From positions 1-64,000 of the forward strand of contig JAUJNL010000009.1 in assembly GCA_030448185.1 (NCBI GenBank): a stretch of 64,000 nucleotides of DNA, in the 5' to 3' direction. Under the pieces are notes generated by a model, which worked only from the letters and a program-made list of their open reading frames with translations, did not search any database and was not told where the DNA came from. Position numbers and translations under genes: made by a program. Positions 56,473 to 64,000 of the stretch are shown here, one piece after another (position 1 is the stretch's first letter; each line of letters opens with the position of its first letter). The DNA comes from Cytophagales bacterium (lineage in GTDB: Bacteria; Bacteroidota; Bacteroidia; Cytophagales; 172606-1).

Positions 56473-57948
56473 ATGAGACAAGATGTTGCATCCATAAACA
56501 GAAGTGTTTTCAATGCGTATGTGAGTGAACCGGGCCTGCTGGACGAAGTGTTCAATGAAAATAATTTGGTAAAGGATCATTACAGAAAGGTTTTTACCCA
56601 GTTTAGCCGCTACTCCACTGATGATCTCAATAAGATCAATGAGTACGCCAAGCTTTCTTTTTTTAACCAGGGCGTTACGTTTGCCGTGTACTCGGAGAAC
56701 CTGAAAGGCATTGAACGCATCTTCCCATTTGATTTTTTTCCGCGGATTATTCCGAACAAAGAATGGGAAAAACTGGAGAAAGGACTGCTGCAGCGAACCC
56801 TGGCGATTAATCTTTTCCTGGAAGACATTTACCACGATAAAAAGATTCTCAAAGATGGGGTAGTACCCGCCGAGCTGATCTTCAGTTCTAATTTTTACAA
56901 CCGGGAGATGATTAATATCAACCCGGCAGGAGGGGTTTACGCCCATGTTTCCGGCACCGACCTGATCAAACACAGCGACGGGGAATATTACGTGCTGGAA
57001 GATAATATCCGTTGTCCTTCGGGGGTAAGCTACGTGCTCTCCAACCGGGAAGCCATGAAACGGACCCTATCCAACCTGTTCCTGAGCCACCAGGTGCTGC
57101 CCGTACAGGACTACCCGGAACAGTTGCTGGCCATTATCCAGTCGGTGGCTCCCGATGGCATTGACAATCCTAACTGCGTAGTGTTGTCGCCGGGAATGTA
57201 TAACTCAGCCTATTATGAGCATTCCTTTCTGGCCCAGAGCATGGGCATTCCGCTGGTGGAAGGACGGGACCTGTTCGTGGACCGGAACTTTGTGTACATG
57301 AAGACCATCTACGGACCGGAACGGGTAGATGTGATTTACCGGCGGGTAGATGACGATTTTATTGATCCTTTATCCTTCCGGGCGGACTCCGTGTTGGGGG
57401 TTCCAGGGATCATGGGCGCCTACCGCGAGGGAAATGTATCGCTGCTTAATGCTCCGGGTACCGGGGCTGCGGATGACAAGGCCGTCTATACGTACATTCC
57501 GGCCATTATTAAATATTACCTGGGTGAAGATCCGATTCTGAACAATGTGCACACCTACCACTGCGAATCGGACGGTGATTTCCGTTACGTGCTGGAGCAT
57601 ATGCAAAACCTGGTGATTAAACCCGTAGATGAGTCGGGTGGATACGGGGTGTTCATTGGCAGCAAAGCGAGTAAAGAAGAACTGGCCCAGTATAAAAGAA
57701 TCATTACCGCCAACCGGCGTAAGTACATCGCCCAGCCGATTATGTCCTTATCCGTGCATCCTACCTACATTGAAGAGAATGGATGCTTTGAGCACCGTCA
57801 TATCGACTTAAGGACCTACTGCCTGATGGGTAAGAAAAAGCAGTTTGTGCTGAAGGGCGGCTTAACCCGGGTCGCACTCACGAAAGGCAGCCTGATTGTA
57901 AACTCCTCGCAAGGCGGTGGGTCTAAAGATACCTGGGTGCTGGAGTGA
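56473..57948 (+). CDS. Circularly permuted type 2 ATP-grasp protein of the Anbu island
   Basis: The 491-residue protein has the DUF404/DUF407 layout of circularly permuted ATP-grasp enzymes: LAINLFLEDIYHDKKILKDGVVP, GDGEYYVLEDNIRCPSGVSYVLSNREAM-type nucleotide site, VIKPVDESGGYGVFIGSKAS, and FEHRHIDLRTYCLMG. Members make amide or ester bonds with ATP, and in this island they are always found with alpha-E, transglutaminase and the proteasome homologue Anbu. It is the first gene of the island, with a repeat-type gap of 190 bases before the next. The substrate is unknown. Confidence 0.9.
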   Translation: MRQDVASINRSVFNAYVSEPGLLDEVFNENNLVKDHYRKVFTQFSRYSTDDLNKINEYAKLSFFNQGVTFAVYSENLKGIERIFPFDFFPRIIPNKEWEKLEKGLLQRTLAINLFLEDIYHDKKILKDGVVPAELIFSSNFYNREMININPAGGVYAHVSGTDLIKHSDGEYYVLEDNIRCPSGVSYVLSNREAMKRTLSNLFLSHQVLPVQDYPEQLLAIIQSVAPDGIDNPNCVVLSPGMYNSAYYEHSFLAQSMGIPLVEGRDLFVDRNFVYMKTIYGPERVDVIYRRVDDDFIDPLSFRADSVLGVPGIMGAYREGNVSLLNAPGTGAADDKAVYTYIPAIIKYYLGEDPILNNVHTYHCESDGDFRYVLEHMQNLVIKPVDESGGYGVFIGSKASKEELAQYKRIITANRRKYIAQPIMSLSVHPTYIEENGCFEHRHIDLRTYCLMGKKKQFVLKGGLTRVALTKGSLIVNSSQGGGSKDTWVLE

Positions 57949-58138
57949 TGTGCTGATTTGGCAATGTGCTGATGTGCGAATAAAGAGTTGACTATTAATA
58001 CGCCGTGAAAGATTGCCTTTAACTGCGCAAAGCGTGATAACCATTCAGCAATCAAACAATTTAACCAGTCCATCCTTCAATTCTTCTGTAATTCAACAAT
58101 TTAACCATCCGCACATTATCTAATCCGCACATCAACTT
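57949..58138. repeat. Gap with inverted GATGTGC repeats
   Basis: GTGCTGATTTGGCAATGTGC near the front and CCGCACATTATCTAATCCGC near the end are partly complementary, with AACAATTTAACCATCC-type units as at 18.1 and 23.7 kb. It separates the ATP-grasp and alpha-E genes. Confidence 0.45.
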
Positions 58139-59086
58139 ATGTTATCAAGAATCGCCAATAGCCTGTTCTGGATGGGCCGGTACCTGGAGCGGGCCGAACA
58201 TACGGCCCGGTATGCCAGGGTTCACTACTGTTCTTCGTTAGATGCGCCGCTGGTGCAGAAAAAGGAGTTTGTTATGGAGTCCAGTCTCAATCTTTCGGGC
58301 CTGTTGTATGAGTACAAAAAGGCGCATGGCACCCTGGAAGACGAAAAAGTGCTTTATACCATCACCTTACAGGAATCGAACCCCTTGTCGATCAGAGCCT
58401 GCGTGAATAGTGCCCGTGAAAATGCCCGCGGGGCCCGCGATTCTCTTTCTTCGGAACTATGGGAATCTATCAATCGGTTCTACCATTACGTGAATAACTA
58501 TTCCGAGGCCGACCTGAACGACAAAGGTATTTACAACTTCACTGATAAAGTAGTCGAAAACTGCGCCATCGTAAACGGATACGTACATAAGTCACTCATT
58601 CATAATGAGGTGTGGTCATTTATCCATTTAGGTATGCACCTGGAAAGAGCTAACCAGATCACGCGGATCCTGATTGCCAAGACCAACGATATGGGTAAAG
58701 CCGCTACGCAGAAACTCGGCAAAGTGGTAGAAAACTATCAGTGCGTAACCCTGCTTAAGAGTGCCGAGGCGTTTGACATGAGCCGTACGTATTATAAAGC
58801 GGTGCCTAATTACCATGACTCACTGGAGTTTCTGATTCTGAACAATGATTTTCCCCGGTCTATTTGTTATAATCTGACCCGTATGGGCCGATACCTCGAC
58901 CGGATAAATCATTCGAAGCTGCAGGAGAAAGATTCGCTGGAGTTTACCGTCGGGAAGATATGTGCTACGCTTCACTACCTGACGATCCAGGAAATTGAGG
59001 GCGACGTATTAATCTTCCTGAACAATATGCTGCTCAGCATTAATAAAATAGGGGAACTGATTGAGAAAAAATACTTAAATTATTAA
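58139..59086 (+). CDS. Alpha-E domain protein of the Anbu island
   Basis: The 315-residue all-helical protein starts MLSRIANSLFWMGRYLERAEHTARYARVHY, the alpha-E signature, and includes ESNPLSIRACVNSARENARGARDSLSSELWE and FIHLGMHLERANQITRILIAK. It has no enzyme motifs. It is encoded between the ATP-grasp and transglutaminase genes and likely forms a complex with one of them, perhaps as substrate or scaffold. The next gene begins 6 bases after its stop, so they share a transcript. Confidence 0.92.
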   Translation: MLSRIANSLFWMGRYLERAEHTARYARVHYCSSLDAPLVQKKEFVMESSLNLSGLLYEYKKAHGTLEDEKVLYTITLQESNPLSIRACVNSARENARGARDSLSSELWESINRFYHYVNNYSEADLNDKGIYNFTDKVVENCAIVNGYVHKSLIHNEVWSFIHLGMHLERANQITRILIAKTNDMGKAATQKLGKVVENYQCVTLLKSAEAFDMSRTYYKAVPNYHDSLEFLILNNDFPRSICYNLTRMGRYLDRINHSKLQEKDSLEFTVGKICATLHYLTIQEIEGDVLIFLNNMLLSINKIGELIEKKYLNY

Positions 59087-59091
59087 CAGGG

Positions 59092-59949
59092 ATGCGATAC
59101 ACCATTGAATACCAATCATATAATGTATACCAGCACCCAGTGAAGGAAGCTATTTTTGAATTTAGGGTACTGCCTTGTAATGACGAGACTCAGGCCGTAA
59201 CTACCTATTCATTAATCAACTCCATTGGTGAGCCGGTGTTCAGCTTCAAAAACCTGTTTGGTTTTGAAGTAAACCGCATCCGGACGGTAGCTGGATTCAA
59301 GGAGTTCACCTTTAGGCTGAATGCCGTAGTGCAGAAGAATGAAAGTGAGCTTTTTCCGTATTCCGTATTGTCTCCCGAAGAGGAGCAGACAGAACTTACT
59401 GCAAAAGCCTTTTATATTGATTACCACCTGTATCTTCTGCAAAGCTATTATACGATTCTGGCCCCGGAAAACCGAGAACATGTTTTGGAGTTTGACCGGA
59501 GTCAGCCCTTATCCACGTACTTGCAATTGCTGAATGGGTACGTACATTCCATGCTGAGCTATCAGAAGGACACTACGGACGTAAAAACCACCGCCAACGA
59601 GGCCCTTAATATCCGGTCTGGGGTATGTCAGGATTTTGTGCACCTGTTCATTGCCATGGCCCGGTACAAAGGCATTCCGGCCCGGTACGTTTCAGGGTAT
59701 CTGAATCAGGGAAAAAGCTTTATCGGATCGGCCCTAATGCATGCCTGGGTAGAAGCGTTTATACCCGGCGTAGGCTGGAAGGGTTTTGACCCGACCAATA
59801 ACCTACTGGTAGATACGAACTACATTAAAGTTTCGCACGGCGCCGATTATGCCGATTGCAGTCCAATTAAAGGCGTACTGAAAACGAAAGGAGACAACAC
59901 TACTTCCTACCGGGTAAAAGTCTCTTCTCAGCAACAACAGCAACAATAA
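59092..59949 (+). CDS. Transglutaminase-like cysteine protease of the Anbu island (first copy)
   Basis: The 285-residue protein has the bacterial transglutaminase N-domain (about 1-80) and a catalytic domain with Cys179 in IRSGVCQDFVHLFIAMAR, His217 in ALMHAWVEAFIPGVGW and Asp233 in KGFDPTNN, the papain-like triad. It lacks a signal peptide, so it acts inside the cell. The C-terminus ends in a run of glutamines. It is the third gene of the island, 6 bases after alpha-E. Such domains act as proteases or amide-bond modifiers; the target is unknown. Confidence 0.92.
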   Translation: MRYTIEYQSYNVYQHPVKEAIFEFRVLPCNDETQAVTTYSLINSIGEPVFSFKNLFGFEVNRIRTVAGFKEFTFRLNAVVQKNESELFPYSVLSPEEEQTELTAKAFYIDYHLYLLQSYYTILAPENREHVLEFDRSQPLSTYLQLLNGYVHSMLSYQKDTTDVKTTANEALNIRSGVCQDFVHLFIAMARYKGIPARYVSGYLNQGKSFIGSALMHAWVEAFIPGVGWKGFDPTNNLLVDTNYIKVSHGADYADCSPIKGVLKTKGDNTTSYRVKVSSQQQQQQ

Positions 59950-60110
59950 AACGGACAATCTGGTCCATCAGTTAATTTAACTGCTTACATTCGGGTTTAA
60001 TTTCCGCGTCAATTAAACATTTCATATTCAGATGTAGGTACTCGATCAACTAGTTCAGGTTGAGTAAAACGCTGGAATATAAGCTGATAATTAATTTATA
60101 ATCGCTACTT

Positions 60111-60943
60111 ATGACATATTGTTTAGGGATAAAAGTTAAAGAGGGACTTGTGGCAATAGCCGATACCCGCATTACCTCCGGCACCGATACCACCACCAAA
60201 AAGAAGATATCTATTCATCAGGCAGATCATTCTTCACTGTTTATAATGACCAGCGGTCTCCGGTCGGTAAGAGATAAAGCCATTACCTATTTTAAAGATT
60301 TAATGGAGGAACATGGTGCATTTAATAAATTATACAAAGCCGTTAATGCCTTTGGGGAACAGGTACGCCGGGTAGCGGAGGAGGACCGGGGGGCTCTGGA
60401 AAGATCCGGGTTTAAATTTAACCTGAATACCATCATTGGCGGTCAGCTGAAAGATGATGATGAGCACAAGCTCTATTTGCTGTATCCGGAAGGCAACTGG
60501 GTGGAACTGGACCAAGGATCACCCTTCGTTATTATTGGCAATTCCGGCTACGGCAAACCCATCCTGAGCCGTACACTGGATACTCGTTCCAGTATAGATC
60601 AGGCCTTGAAGGCAGGGTTCCTTTCTTTTGATTCTACCCGGGTAAGTGCCAATGACGTGGATTTTCCCATTGACGTGGTTCTTTATAAAAGAGACAGTTT
60701 TGGTAGTGATGTACACAGGGACGAACAACAAGTCCTGGACGGATTGAAGTGGTTCGTTCTATAACAGACAGATTTGCTAGTTCTGAACACCGGTACGAAA
60801 AAAAAGACCTGGAACATATTTCAGACCTGTGGGAGCCCGAATTACAAGCTATTCGGAGCAATATACCGGAAGAATGGATGGAAGTGGCTTTGAATAAGTT
60901 ATCCCACGCTAAAGCAGAAGTAACCCCAAACAATCATCTATGA
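60111..60943 (+). CDS. Anbu, proteasome-related Ntn-hydrolase, one frameshift near the 3' end
   Basis: The protein begins MTYCLGIKVKEGLVAIADTRITSGTDTTTKKKI, so removal of Met exposes Thr2 as the expected nucleophile, with the following DTR and KKK matching the Asp and Lys of the proteasome active site. The rest, up to FPIDVVLYKRDSF, is the Anbu (HslV-like) fold. The track ORF stops at 60764 after LKWFVL. Adding one T in the TT at 60753-60754 gives LKWFRSITDRFASSEHRYEKKD… to NNHL and a TGA at 60941-60943, about 277 residues. That stop overlaps the start of the next gene as ATGA, which supports the corrected end. Confidence 0.93.
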
Positions 60944-61809
60944 GATTCCGGGTAGCCAGCGAAATTATTTATGATGTTCATTCTCCCAGCACGATTATTT
61001 TAAATATTCATGCTCTTAGAACGCCTACTCAAACTGTACTGGAGGAAACGTTCCAAATAGAGCCCTACGTAAAGACGAAAGAACTGAATTCCGCAAATGG
61101 TGAAAATCGTCTGGTACAGTTCGAAACCCTGGAAAACAAACACCTGCATCTTTCCTACCAGGCAGTAGTAGATGCTAGTCATACCTTAATGGATAGCCAT
61201 CAGTTATCCGATAGCCCGGTCATGCAACTGGACGCCTCAGTAGTCCCTTATCTTTTTGCTAGCCGTTACTGTCAGTCCGACAAATTGGGCAAACTGGCTT
61301 ACGATAAGTTTGGCTCCTTTGAGGGTGCTTATGCCAAAGTAGTAGCTATTACTGAATGGATTTATAAAAATGTAGATTATCTAAGCGGCAGTACAAACTC
61401 CCAAACCTCAGCCTATGATACGGTAACCCAGCGGACGGGCGTATGCCGTGACTTTGCCCACTTAGGCATTGCCTTATGCCGGGCCCTGTCTATTCCGGCC
61501 CGGTATTTTACGGGGTATGCTCATCAATTGAATCCGCCGGATTTCCATGCGTGCTTTGAAGCTTTTATCGGAGGCCAATGGCTGATTTTTGACCCTACCC
61601 GGCTAGCCCCGCTGAATGGTTTGGTTAAGATAGCTACCAGTTTCGACGCGGCCCATGCATCCATTGCCACTATTTTCGGAAGTATTACTTGCACTGGCAT
61701 GACAGTAACGTGCGAAGCTTTAGATCCCGACTTTTTGCCCTTTAACCATCAGGATCTACCCACCAGAGCTTTGACACTTAGTGGCTATCTGAAAATCTCA
61801 GGAGAATAG
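60940..61809 (+). CDS. Transglutaminase-like protein of the Anbu island (second copy)
   Basis: The 289-residue protein has the same fold as the first copy but is diverged: catalytic Cys169 in RTGVCRDFAHLGIALCRA, His203 in DFHACFEAFIGGQW and Asp218 in LIFDPTRLAPL. It starts by ATGA overlap with the corrected end of Anbu, which implies translational coupling and so a tight functional link. No signal peptide. A second transglutaminase next to Anbu is known in this island and may act on a different substrate or form a heterodimer. Confidence 0.93.
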   Translation: MRFRVASEIIYDVHSPSTIILNIHALRTPTQTVLEETFQIEPYVKTKELNSANGENRLVQFETLENKHLHLSYQAVVDASHTLMDSHQLSDSPVMQLDASVVPYLFASRYCQSDKLGKLAYDKFGSFEGAYAKVVAITEWIYKNVDYLSGSTNSQTSAYDTVTQRTGVCRDFAHLGIALCRALSIPARYFTGYAHQLNPPDFHACFEAFIGGQWLIFDPTRLAPLNGLVKIATSFDAAHASIATIFGSITCTGMTVTCEALDPDFLPFNHQDLPTRALTLSGYLKISGE

Positions 61810-61905
61810 TAGTTTTGAAAGACACGACTCAAGCAAAACACCCTCTCCCTGAAGCGTTGGAAAGCTGAAAGTACGATAAAGCGGGCCTATTTACCAAGTG
61901 AAGTA

Positions 61906-62116
61906 TTATGGTTTAGGGCCATCGCACCAAATTTGAGGCATTTTAAGGCAAAAGCACCTTAAATGCTTCAAATAACAATTGATAATTTGGGCAACTGACC
62001 ATTTTGTGAACCAATACCAAAAAATTTGGCACAACGTGCATCAGGGTGTACCCGTGAATATTGTGAAGGCACATTCAAAATGCCTCAAATTTGGTGCGAT
62101 GGCCCTAATTATGGTT
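61906..62116. mobile_element. MITE-like element with 32-base inverted ends and 8-base target duplication
   Basis: About 195 bases (61914-62108) with TAGGGCCATCGCACCAAATT… at the left and its complement at the right; the matching arms run 32 bases (61913-61944 with 62077-62108). Flanked by TTATGGTT at 61906-61913 and 62109-62116, an 8-base target duplication. No ORF of its own; the 75-codon track ORF inside it is not credible. The mobilising transposase is not in the window. Confidence 0.75.
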
Positions 62117-62357
62117 AGCCCTTCCACCAATGTTCTGGAAGAATTGTACGCTTGCCCACCCTTTCCAGATTTTCGGATAGACTCTAAGCCAGCAACTCAA
62201 CCATGAGCAAGACTTTCCTTTATTGTCGGTTCCTGATATCAAGTTTGCCCTGGCTATGACTTTACCCAGAAAAAGCACTACCCTTGAGCAGGTCTTTGCT
62301 ATGATTACAAACCGCCATAAACAGTGTCAATATGATATTGACCGTTACAAAACTTAA
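62117..62357 (+). other. Unresolved coding-like remnant
   Basis: One frame ends KSTTLEQVFAMITNRHKQCQ..DIDRYKT before a stop near 62357, resembling a short C-terminal piece of an IS or hypothetical protein. No start or motif core is found. The rest of this gap holds the MITE-like element and a repeat. Confidence 0.2.
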
Positions 62358-62374
62358 ACTGTTTAAGTAGTATT

Positions 62375-62480
62375 AGGCTGGCCCGAAAACTCTCGTTTCC
62401 GTCCCCTCCAGAGAGGGACTTTCAAACTACGATAGTTTCACTCCCCTCTGGGCAGGAGAGGGGCAGAGGGTGAGGTGTTA
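62375..62480. repeat. Intergenic repeat, GAGAGGG...GGAGAGG family, copy 3
   Basis: Opens AGGCTGGCCCGAAAACTCTC as copy 2 and has GAGAGGGACTTTCAAACTAC and GGAGAGGGGCAGAGGGTGAG. Confidence 0.8.
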
Positions 62481-62605
62481 AAAGGTCTTTTAGCCTTCTA
62501 CGGGCAGGAAATTGCTTGATTTTTATGAATTTCCTTTCGTTTGCCTATTTAAATGCTGATCTTCAGCTGACTAATTGCGATGCGCCACTTGCCCTGAATG
62601 ATTGT

Positions 62606-64000
62606 ATGAATGCAGTCTGCCGCCTGCGGATTGTCCTCGTTGTTCCGCTGTTCTTCCTGATCCTCCCAGTCATAGGACAGGTGCTGGTACCTGACAGGTA
62701 CATCAGGCGTCCTTCCCCGGTTAAAACCCTGACCAAACGGGATGGCCTCTCCCACAGTTACGTGCAGAGTATCTGGCAGGACCGGTACGGTTTCATGTGG
62801 TTTGGCACCAACCACGGATTGAACCGGTATGACGGGTACCAGTTTAAAGTGTATCAGCACGATCCGCAGGATCAGGTAAGGAGCCTTAGCAACGGGGGAG
62901 TAAGAGCCCTGCACGAAGGCCAGGATAGTGTATTGTGGGTAGGAACTTTTGGCGGCGGTATCGGTAAGTACGACCGGAACACGGAAACCTTTACTACTTA
63001 TACACTTCCCCGGTTCCGGGACGATAAAAGTGTAAGCAGCAACAATTCGGTTCAGGTTCTGGCTGGTGGGTCAGGAAATACCCTTTGGGTGGGTACTTGG
63101 GGAGGCTTGTTTCATTTTGATCCGAAGGGACCGCGTTTTACCTTGTATGAGCCATTGGTTGGGGGCAAAAAGGTTTTGAAGCGGGGCATTATTCTTTCCA
63201 TTTTTTCATCTAACCCGGATGAATTGTGGGTAGGTACCCTGGAGGGATTACACCATTTTAACCTCCGGACGGGCGTCAATGCGCAGTTTGTACACCACCC
63301 GGCTGACCCGGCTAGCTTGAGTGGCAATTGGGTAAGTCAGATCCTGAAAGACCGTGCCGGCGGAATATGGGTGGTGACTGACCAGGGGCTTGACTACTTA
63401 GATGATTCGAAGGGAAACTTTGTTCACATTAGTCCCAACCCGGTTGACAAAGGCGCTTCCAATCAAAAGGTGATTTCCGTTTGCGAAGATCACGCCGGTA
63501 CTATATGGGCTGAAACCCCCGCCGGTCTTTGCCGGGTTGATACGCCCAACCGTAAGCTGATTATGGTCCAGCCCGTTGACCCGCAGTACAATCCCAAAAA
63601 TGCTTTATCCCTGAAGCATCCGCTATGTATCGACCGGTCGGGTGTTTTGTGGTCTAACCTGCCCCTCCGGACCGTAAAGCTTTTTAATACGCAGCGGGAG
63701 AAATTCGTCCATTATCAGCCTCACTTTAATCAACCTGCCACCAACTGGAATGAGAAGCAGGAGCAGTTGAAAAACGGCGCAGTCAATGATTTGTACGAGG
63801 ATAAAAAAGGACTTCTATGGCTTGCGGCCGCCTATGGAATAGCAAGATTTAATCCGTCTGATAACACTTTAAAAGTTTTTCCGGGCTATACGGGGTTCTT
63901 TTATGAAGACCATAAAGGAAAACTTTTGCTGGTTAACCGGACCAATGACCTCAAAATGATTGACACCGATCAGGGACGCATTATTCCTTATCCGGATTAT
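62606..64000 (+). CDS. Two-component regulator propeller protein, N-terminal part (cut by window edge)
   Basis: From ATG 62606 the protein has a signal/anchor (LVVPLFFLILPVIG) and then repeated propeller blades with the Reg_prop signature: DGLSHSYVQSIWQDRYGFMWFGTNHGLNRYDG, LWVGTFGGGIGKYDR, LWVGTWGGLFHFD, LWVGTLEGLHHFN, GIWVVTDQGLDYLD, LLWLAAAYGIARFN. It stays open to the window end (465 codons), which is why the ORF track misses it. Such proteins sense extracellular ligands, often polysaccharides, with a periplasmic double propeller, and usually continue into a histidine kinase or hybrid two-component system. The output domain is off the right edge. Confidence 0.88.
   Translation, partial: MNAVCRLRIVLVVPLFFLILPVIGQVLVPDRYIRRPSPVKTLTKRDGLSHSYVQSIWQDRYGFMWFGTNHGLNRYDGYQFKVYQHDPQDQVRSLSNGGVRALHEGQDSVLWVGTFGGGIGKYDRNTETFTTYTLPRFRDDKSVSSNNSVQVLAGGSGNTLWVGTWGGLFHFDPKGPRFTLYEPLVGGKKVLKRGIILSIFSSNPDELWVGTLEGLHHFNLRTGVNAQFVHHPADPASLSGNWVSQILKDRAGGIWVVTDQGLDYLDDSKGNFVHISPNPVDKGASNQKVISVCEDHAGTIWAETPAGLCRVDTPNRKLIMVQPVDPQYNPKNALSLKHPLCIDRSGVLWSNLPLRTVKLFNTQREKFVHYQPHFNQPATNWNEKQEQLKNGAVNDLYEDKKGLLWLAAAYGIARFNPSDNTLKVFPGYTGFFYEDHKGKLLLVNRTNDLKMIDTDQGRIIPYPDY

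Noticed and set aside
61979-62206. 75-codon ORF inside the MITE-like element
   Set aside because: It crosses the inverted end and the target duplication; no motif.

Overview
The window looks like a chromosomal segment of a Bacteroidota member, most likely order Cytophagales. Pointers are a gliding-motility/type IX secretion type B C-terminal domain protein, a DUF4270 lipoprotein beside a short GT5 'glycogen synthase' and panC, a two-component-propeller protein, many SusD-free Bacteroidota outer-membrane barrels, and dense palindromic intergenic repeats. I see no rRNA, tRNA or CRISPR array.

Layout. 1-9.7 kb: panC (partial), GT5 protein, DUF4270, glmS, a MITE-like element, DUF4349 lipoprotein, EamA exporter, LptG-type permease, ruvB. 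9.7-15.9 kb: a decayed outer-membrane barrel, an AlbA_2 protein, bioB, a MutS-like gene that has lost its P-loop, sppA, folK. 16-25 kb: CapD/WbpM-like dehydratase, fabD, a DCC protein, a ~2.9-kb type B sorting-domain adhesin-like gene, def, ruvX, a hemerythrin-type protein. 25.6-38.9 kb: C-terminal processing protease, M61 peptidase, stand-alone nuoD, small and redox proteins, ABC-F ATPase, PBP1A, nucleoside hydrolase.

38.9-49.2 kb is an accessory sugar island: a lactonase-like protein, a ribose-type ABC importer (binding protein, permease, double ATPase) and a Gfo/Idh dehydrogenase on the minus strand, diverging from a GntR/LacI-type regulator, a TIM-barrel protein and a 6-phosphogluconate-dehydrogenase-like protein. 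The set of families matches the oxidative D-apiose/D-apionate pathway (dehydrogenase, lactonase, oxidoisomerase, decarboxylase) with its own importer and a palindromic operator between the divergent arms.

49-62 kb: msrB, a GH127 remnant, DUF3616, a thioredoxin-reductase-like flavoprotein, an IS5/ISL2-like element inserted exactly at the start codon of a small gene, mgsA, an LLM oxidoreductase and a methyltransferase. 56.5-61.8 kb is a full Anbu island: circularly permuted ATP-grasp, alpha-E, transglutaminase, the Anbu proteasome homologue and a second transglutaminase. The window closes with a second MITE-like element and the 5' part of a two-component-propeller gene.

A caution applies to the whole window: about fifteen genes, several of them essential (glmS, fabD, def, lptG), carry one or more single-base frameshifts, mostly one base short in a homopolymer. 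This pattern is best explained by sequencing or assembly error. True decay is better supported where there are multiple nonsense substitutions without indels (outer-membrane barrel at 9.8-10.5 kb) or a large deletion (MutS-like gene). Coordinates of frameshifted genes below are the corrected spans.
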